Assembly (NCBI GenBank): GCA_015847255.1
Contig: JADLZK010004597.1
Span: 806,001 to 870,000 of the forward strand
Reading direction: 5' to 3'
DNA: 64,000 bases
From: Hyparrhenia diplandra
Taxonomy: Eukaryota; Streptophyta; Magnoliopsida; Poales; Poaceae
The translations under genes were made by a program, and so were the position numbers. Under the pieces are notes generated by a model. It was not told the DNA's origin and made no database searches. It was given only the letters and a program-made list of their open reading frames with translations. Below, piece by piece: positions 59,091 through 64,000 of the stretch; position 1 is the first letter of the stretch; the number at the start of each line of letters is the position of its first letter.

Positions 59091-60165
59091 TACATCTTAG
59101 GCGCCCTTCAATGCTTGTTCCGGGGGAGCAGGCATCACCCTGATGATGATGTGCTCCCAGACACCGCGTCCGCTGCGCCACCGGGCCGACCCCCATGAAG
59201 GGGCGTGACTCCCGCAGGTGTGATTGACGGGACGATCGTACAGTTAGGCAGGTGGCAGTGGATCCAGCAGGAGCAGGAGAGCGGCCACGCTAAGATACGA
59301 TCCAGATCGAGAGGGTGGCGGGAAGGAAAGGGGCCCTGGTGGCTGTGGTTGTTTCCGATCGCCGGCGAATGCCCGACGAAGACATGAGCAGTCTCCAGTC
59401 TCGCGTTGTCGCTGGTGTTGACCTTCTCTGTGTGGCCGGCGCCCTGGTGGCCGATGCCTTGGTGATCCGCCGCGGAGGTGCCCGTGCACCGCTGACATGG
59501 GCGCCGCCCCGTCGCCAAGATTCGCCACATTCCCGCAGGGCTCCACCAATGCCGATGAAGGAGGAGCGGGCCGCCGCCGTCGCCGCCGGTGGTAAAGAGG
59601 AGACCTGGCCGCATTGGCACCCAGGGCCGCCATGCCTACGCACGGAAGCGAGGAATCACAGAAGCGCAGAGGTGGAACGCGACATCACGGACAGTGCAGA
59701 CCTGGAACGCGAACGCCCACCACGCCACGGCGGATGTGGCGGCTGCCGTGGAGGCCGAGGAGGAGGCCGCTGCCACGGCGGCTGTTGCGGCTGATGCAGA
59801 GGCCGATGAGGAGGAAACTGCAGCGGCGTCTGTGGCGGGGAAGTACCTGCACCGGCAGTTGTGGCGGCTTCGACGCTACGATTGAGAACGACGGCAGTGG
59901 GGAAGGAACCGCAGCGGCGGGGGAAGGAAGCGGAAGCCGAAGCTGGCACCCTCGTGGTCGATGGACCGGAGCCGAAGCTGGCACCCTCGTGGTCGATGGG
60001 ACTGGCAGCGGGTTAGCTGTACCATCGCGGCAGGAGCGCGTGAGGAGGGATACGAGGGGGTGTGCGACCAGTTTTTGGAAGGCTCCGGTTTGGAAGGTGC
60101 CGATTCCAGGTGCGCGTGAATAACGGAGGCGTGCGACCAGCGGTGGGAGCGGGATTACCTTGACA
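59091..60165. other. GC-rich exon-like island, unrecognised
   Basis: Sharp GC increase between AT-rich flanks. Plus-strand frame 59589-59885 encodes an Ala/Glu-rich tail (AAAVEAEEEAAATAAVAADA) ending KYLHRQLWRLRRYD-stop. Minus-strand frames are also open for up to 163 codons. I recognise no domain on either strand. A 35-bp unit (GCCGAAGCTGGCACCCTCGT...) is repeated at 59936 and 59971. It may be a captured gene fragment, a first exon of an unseen gene, or a CpG island of a transposon. No function is proposed. Confidence 0.35.
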
Positions 60166-60678
60166 CAATCAACCATGACCCTTGGATTATGAGTGAAGTA
60201 AAAGAGAGAAAATAAGATTTAATCTGAGTGTCCGTTTTGAATGATTTTGAATTTTTGTTTGTATTTGTTTCCATTTATAGCCTGGCTAAGTTGGTGTATT
60301 AGTAGGGTAGAAAAAACAGATTTTTTTCTGAAAAAGTTTACAAAGTTATACCCACAACTTTGTAAACAGTTATCTGCGTGTCACAGCGGAGAAAGATCAT
60401 ACAACATCTCACTAGAGAAGATAGTTACGGCCTAGGCCTAAGTTACCACTAGTAGAAAATATTTTAAAAAATATTTCTTGCCCGATTTACCTTCGTGATG
60501 TTTAGGCGTAGTCCAATTTAACCCTCTCTAACATCATGGCACATCATAAAAACATTCATCAAAACCATCCAAAGTGCAAAAAATAAGTGGTTCTAAAGTT
60601 AAAAGTGGCAGAAAATACATGTTTTGTACTTAAGAGACTAAAATGAATGATTGAAGGATGTAAATTGTACTTTTTATT

Positions 60679-61728
60679 GAGTAAATTGCATCCACCATAC
60701 AACAATTTGTTAAATGGGTGTGGATTGATACAACAACTTGTAATATGCTTAATCTACTACAAAGAACTTGTCGTGGGTGCGGATTGGTCCAACAAGTTGT
60801 AAAGCGGTCAATTTATTACAATAACTTGTCAAATAGTTGCAAGTTGGTCCAAAATCATGTAAAATAATCAATGTAGCACAACAAGCACAACAATGTTATA
60901 GGTTGGTGCATATTAGTTTAATAATTTGTGTAAAATGCTCAATTTAGCGTACTACCTTGACGAAATGGTGTACCTATAGTCCAAAATTACAAAAGACAAC
61001 GATTAAACAAAATCAGATAGCATTCAAATTTTCTTCCAACCAATAATTTTTTGTCAATTAATTTACTAATCGTGAATCAACTATGTATTTTACTTAATTA
61101 TTCATTACTTAAAATTGAATCAAATTTTAGATTTACACCATTAGATTACCTAGAGACAAAAACCAGTACATGAAGTTTTAAAAATATTTATAAAAAACTT
61201 CTAAAAGGTATTAATTGTTAGTACATATTATCATATTTGATTTTTTAGCTGAACGCAGGTGCGTATAATCAAACTTGAAATCAATATTGAATATAAAATT
61301 AAAAATTTCTAACTAGAATTTAATCTTTTGTATAAAATAATTAATGAAGATATAACTGTAATTTTTTTTAAACACGAAGGGTTCCCGCACCTCCACTTGA
61401 ATTTGTTACCATCACTACAAGAATATCAATTGTCATATAATGCACAATAACTTGTTTCGACATGTTGTCCATATTAGAAACTATATTGTTTGTGATGACA
61501 TTTGACCGCATCGATTTGGACATTATGTTAAGCATTTTATAAGTTTTTTGGACTAGTTTGCACCCAACTATTAAGTTATTGTATTAGATTGACCATTTTA
61601 TAATTTGTATATACCAATCCGCACTCCACCCTGGTCAAGTTACCGTACTAGACCGAAAGCATATTACAAGTTATTGGACTAATCGCACCTATCTAACAAA
61701 GTTGTTGTATGATAGACTTAATTTACTC
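60679..61728. mobile_element. Non-autonomous TIR element (Mutator-like?) with subterminal repeats
   Basis: About 1050 bp. Termini GAGTAAATTGCATCCACCAT and (reverse complement of the right end) GAGTAAATTAAGTCTATCAT, both followed by ACAACAA. Flanks CTTTTTATT / TTATGTATT are compatible with a degenerate 9-bp target duplication, and the empty copy at 56240-56700 supports the insertion site. Both subterminal regions are made of repeated ACAACTTGT/ACAAGTT-type motifs separated by GGTCCAA or GGATTGG. A CACTACAAGAA motif occurs at about 61412. No protein. Confidence 0.75.
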
Positions 61729-61811
61729 TTATGTATTTTAAAATCATATGTTGGATTTGGTCTCATGAATTAGTAGTCTCCACTGATTTTTTTTAAGTCG
61801 TCACCTCAACC

Positions 61812-61987
61812 TCTTTTTTGTTTTTTGATAATTACACAAAGATAACTTGCAGATTAATTTACAATACGCACATACACTCAGCCCTATGAATACATAAAAA
61901 GGTACGAGCACCAGGATTTGAACCCCTCGATGGGTAGCGGCCCCACCGGCCGCCCTACCATCGGACTACAAGCCACTTCAAGGCGTT
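61812..61987 (-). mobile_element. tRNA-derived SINE, copy 2 (internally shortened)
   Basis: Same family as 5202-5513: the minus-strand head has TTGTAGTCCGATGG and the B box GGTTCAAATCC, with an A-rich tail (T run on plus, from 61814). A perfect 12-bp target duplication, GTCACCTCAACC, flanks it at 61800-61811 and 61988-61999. Roughly 135 bp of the middle present in copy 1 is absent. Confidence 0.88.
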
Positions 61988-62141
61988 GTCACCTCAACCC
62001 TTGGGAAGTTGGGATGGTTGCCACGTCAACCTCTCCTCCGTAGGCGAGCTCAACTGCTCAAGTGGCTAGCTTTTAGGATTTGCCGCATCTTCCTCACCAG
62101 CAATCCAGCGATTATATAAGATCAAAAAAATCCAGCGATTA

Positions 62142-62386
62142 TACTCCTTCTCTCCACAAAAAATAATGTAATTCTCATATTTTGTGGAGTCAAACATCTT
62201 AAACTTGGACTAAATTTATATAAAAAGATACTCACACTCATGAGCTAAAAGCAAGTATCATTAGATTTGTTATATAATATATTTCCATGATAAATCTATT
62301 TAAAGACATAAATGCTAATATTATTTGATATAAATTTGGCCATTTTAATACATTTTTCATAATTGTTTTTTTTTATAGAGGGAGTA
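62142..62386. mobile_element. Stowaway-type MITE, second copy
   Basis: About 245 bp from TACTCCTTCTCTCCAC to TATAGAGGGAGTA. Inverted CTCCCTC-type termini with TA at both ends, AT-rich interior. It lies about 490 bp upstream of the SABATH start codon. Confidence 0.7.
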
Positions 62387-62715
62387 ATTTTCATTTTAAA
62401 AAAGCAGGTGTAACTTGCACACTAACGAGTGAGTGACGACTCTCCCAACTCCCAGAATTTAATTGTTCAGCTTCCAATGCACCCACTCACTGATGGTTGA
62501 CACGTAAATATGTATTCTAGCAGCATGCGGGTGCGTAGAGGACCAGCTGAGTATTGATCATATCAGGATTATCTGAGACAGCTACGACCAAAGTTATAGC
62601 CGCCGGATATTTAAAACTTTTTGGTCGTCGGTGTACATGACGCCTGGGTCTGCGTCGCGAGTAGCTGCGCCGCCGGGGCAGGTCGAGAACGACGCGACTC
62701 TATTCACAGTGGTTT

Positions 62716-62721
62716 TATATA
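62716..62721 (+). promoter_or_regulatory. TATA box of the SABATH gene (predicted)
   Basis: TATATA in the context GGTTTTATATACCACC, about 160 bp before the start codon and followed by a C/A-rich stretch, the usual layout of a grass core promoter. Inference from sequence only. Confidence 0.5.
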
Positions 62722-62877
62722 CCACCACACACACAGTCCCACCAATTCAGCCTGAGCCCTCCATCTCTACTAGTCCCTTCCACGCACGCACCCTAAGGTG
62801 ACCGTCGTCCTTCTCCTTCCACCCAGTGGCTCCGCACTTGCCAATTCAGCTCTGCGTTCCGTCACACGCCGGCGGCC

Positions 62878-64000
62878 ATGATGACGACGGTAGAACGAGG
62901 CTTGCACATGGCAACCGGCGACGGCGAGAACAGCTACGCCGCCAACTCCAGCGTCCAAGTTCGTGCTCACACTGACTCAAGCTTTGAGTGAGTTTAATTT
63001 CGATCGAGCTGATGCAGCAGGCGATCGACGTGATACGTATGTTTTTGCAGAGGGCGGCCGTAATGAAGACCTGGCCGGAGCTCCATAAGGCCGTCAGGGG
63101 AGGCGCTCAAGTCGCTGTCCCCGGCTGCAGGACTACAGCTGGCAGGATGAGCACGACGACGATGGTGGCAGCTGACCTGGGCTGCTCTTTTCGGGGCCAA
63201 ACACGCTGCTCGTCGTTCTGAGGTCATGAACACTATCCGTGCCCATGTCCAGGAAAAAGAAGGGCGGCAGATGACGATGGCATCAGCCGCGGCATGATGG
63301 AGGTGCAGTTCTTTCTGAATGATCTGCCAGGCAACGACTTCAACCTTGTGTTCCGGGTCGCTCGATCAGCAGCAGTGGCAACAGTCGGCGGTCCCTTGCT
63401 ACATCGCCGGACTGCCTGGATCCATGTACACAAGGATTTTTCCTTGCAACAGCGTCCATCTGTTCCACTCATCTCACGGCATAGTATGGCGCTCCAAGGT
63501 ACGCATGCATGCATATGCTAATTTAGGCCTGTTTGGCATGACTTCTGTGGCGGAGCCATTTGGAGCTGCTTTGTGCCAAACGAGATAAAAACAAAATAGC
63601 TCTAGTGAATAAGCCTCTCAAATCATGCTCTCATAGAGGTTTGATGTATGATGGAGCCAAAGCCTAAAAAAAAAAGGGGCTTCACTATACACAAAAACTA
63701 TTAGAGGGCTATCTTTTGTGTTTGCAAAAAAAAAAAAAATGAATTAAGGAGTTTTATTTGAAGAGCTTTTTGGAGATGCTCTAATGGGTGCAAAATTTGA
63801 TTAATATACTTGGTGAATGCGCAAAATTTGAATAGCTCCTGCATGTATATCTACCACAAAATATATCACTAAATATATATTGTTTTAATTTTGTTCTTCT
63901 GCATGCATGGTATATGGTGGTAACTATAGATCCCTGAGGATCTCTCAAATGGAACTCATGTGAATAGCGACAACATCTACATTGGGAAGACTACTCCAAA
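62878..64000 (+). CDS. SABATH-family carboxyl methyltransferase, 5' part (runs off the window), frameshifts in exon 2
   Basis: SAM-dependent methyltransferase family that methylates carboxyl groups of small acids such as salicylate, benzoate, jasmonate or IAA (family knowledge; substrate unknown here). The start ATG at 62878 sits in GCGGCC-ATG-ATG. Exon 1 (62878-62958) encodes MATGDGENSYAANSSVQ. Intron 62959-63050. Exon 2 (63051-63498) reads AVMKTWPELHKAVR, the SAM-binding VAADLGCS (then shifted), MEVQFFLNDLPGNDFNLVFR, and in another frame CYIAGLPGSMYTRIFP, SVHLFHSSHGIVWRSK. Intron 63499-63929. Exon 3 from 63930: IPEDLSNGTHVNSDNIYIGK, still open at the edge. Indels near 63100, 63185, 63218 and 63354 break the frame. 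Exon order and intron positions match the family. Confidence 0.88.
63524..63795. mobile_element. MITE-like insertion in SABATH intron 2
   Basis: Starts TAGGCCTGTTTGGCATGAC and ends near GGAGATGCTCTAA, resembling grass MITE termini of the GGCCTGTTTGG class, with two A runs inside. Boundaries uncertain. Confidence 0.4.

Larger units (their letters stand above)
60430..62110. repeat. Dispersed direct duplication, right copy, with two insertions
   Basis: Paralogue of 56240-56700, split by the TIR element at 60679-61728 and the SINE at 61812-61987. The empty left copy gives the pre-insertion sequence for both. Confidence 0.85.

Noticed and set aside
1..64000. CRISPR array, bacterial operon or integrated virus
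   Set aside because: No spacer-repeat pattern and no bacterial gene organisation. The reverse transcriptases are Ty1/copia or L1 type, and no viral coat or movement protein was seen.

Overview
This is a window of a nuclear grass (Poaceae) chromosome, probably panicoid. The signs are CC-type NLR genes with the monocot intron before the kinase-2 motif, a GC-rich CYP81-like P450 pair, a SABATH methyltransferase, and grass-type transposons of nearly every class (Copia LTR elements, CACTA, Ds-like hAT, Stowaway MITEs, tRNA-derived SINEs, an L1-type LINE). The exact species cannot be read from sequence alone. There is no sign of bacterial or organellar DNA.

Layout. 62-4100 (-) is a full-length CC-NB-ARC-LRR gene (NLR1). 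4.1-25.1 kb is transposon-rich: a Stowaway MITE, a SINE with perfect target duplications, LTR-element debris, an old minus-strand Copia (8.6-15.1 kb) broken by a CACTA that itself carries a Ds-like element, then MITEs and a young minus-strand Copia (18.07-25.07 kb) with both LTRs and a CTACA target duplication. 25.1-33.6 kb (+) is a second NLR (NLR2) with a regular 23-residue LRR array and two further C-terminal exons, which resemble the tail of Myb/SANT-like proteins. The two NLRs are divergent (head-to-head), the arrangement of grass sensor/helper NLR pairs.

34-42 kb holds two tandem CYP81-like P450 copies that share upstream and downstream flanks and are separated by a LINE ORF1 fragment. 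Copy 1 has a Ds-like element in exon 1. 42.19-52.36 kb is a plus-strand Copia with both LTRs, split just after its gag zinc knuckle by a roughly 4.8 kb solo-LTR-like insertion. 53.0-55.9 kb is an L1-type LINE reverse transcriptase relic. 56-62.4 kb is AT-rich, with a duplicated segment, a Mutator-like TIR element, a second SINE and another Stowaway. At the right edge (62.88 kb onward, +) a SABATH methyltransferase gene begins and runs out of the window.

Nearly every coding region, even inside the young Copia, carries single-base indels, several in homopolymers. This may reflect real decay or uncorrected sequencing error, so the terms 'gene' and 'pseudogene' below are provisional. The strongest lead is the divergent NLR pair in which one partner appears to carry a C-terminal integrated, transposase-related domain.
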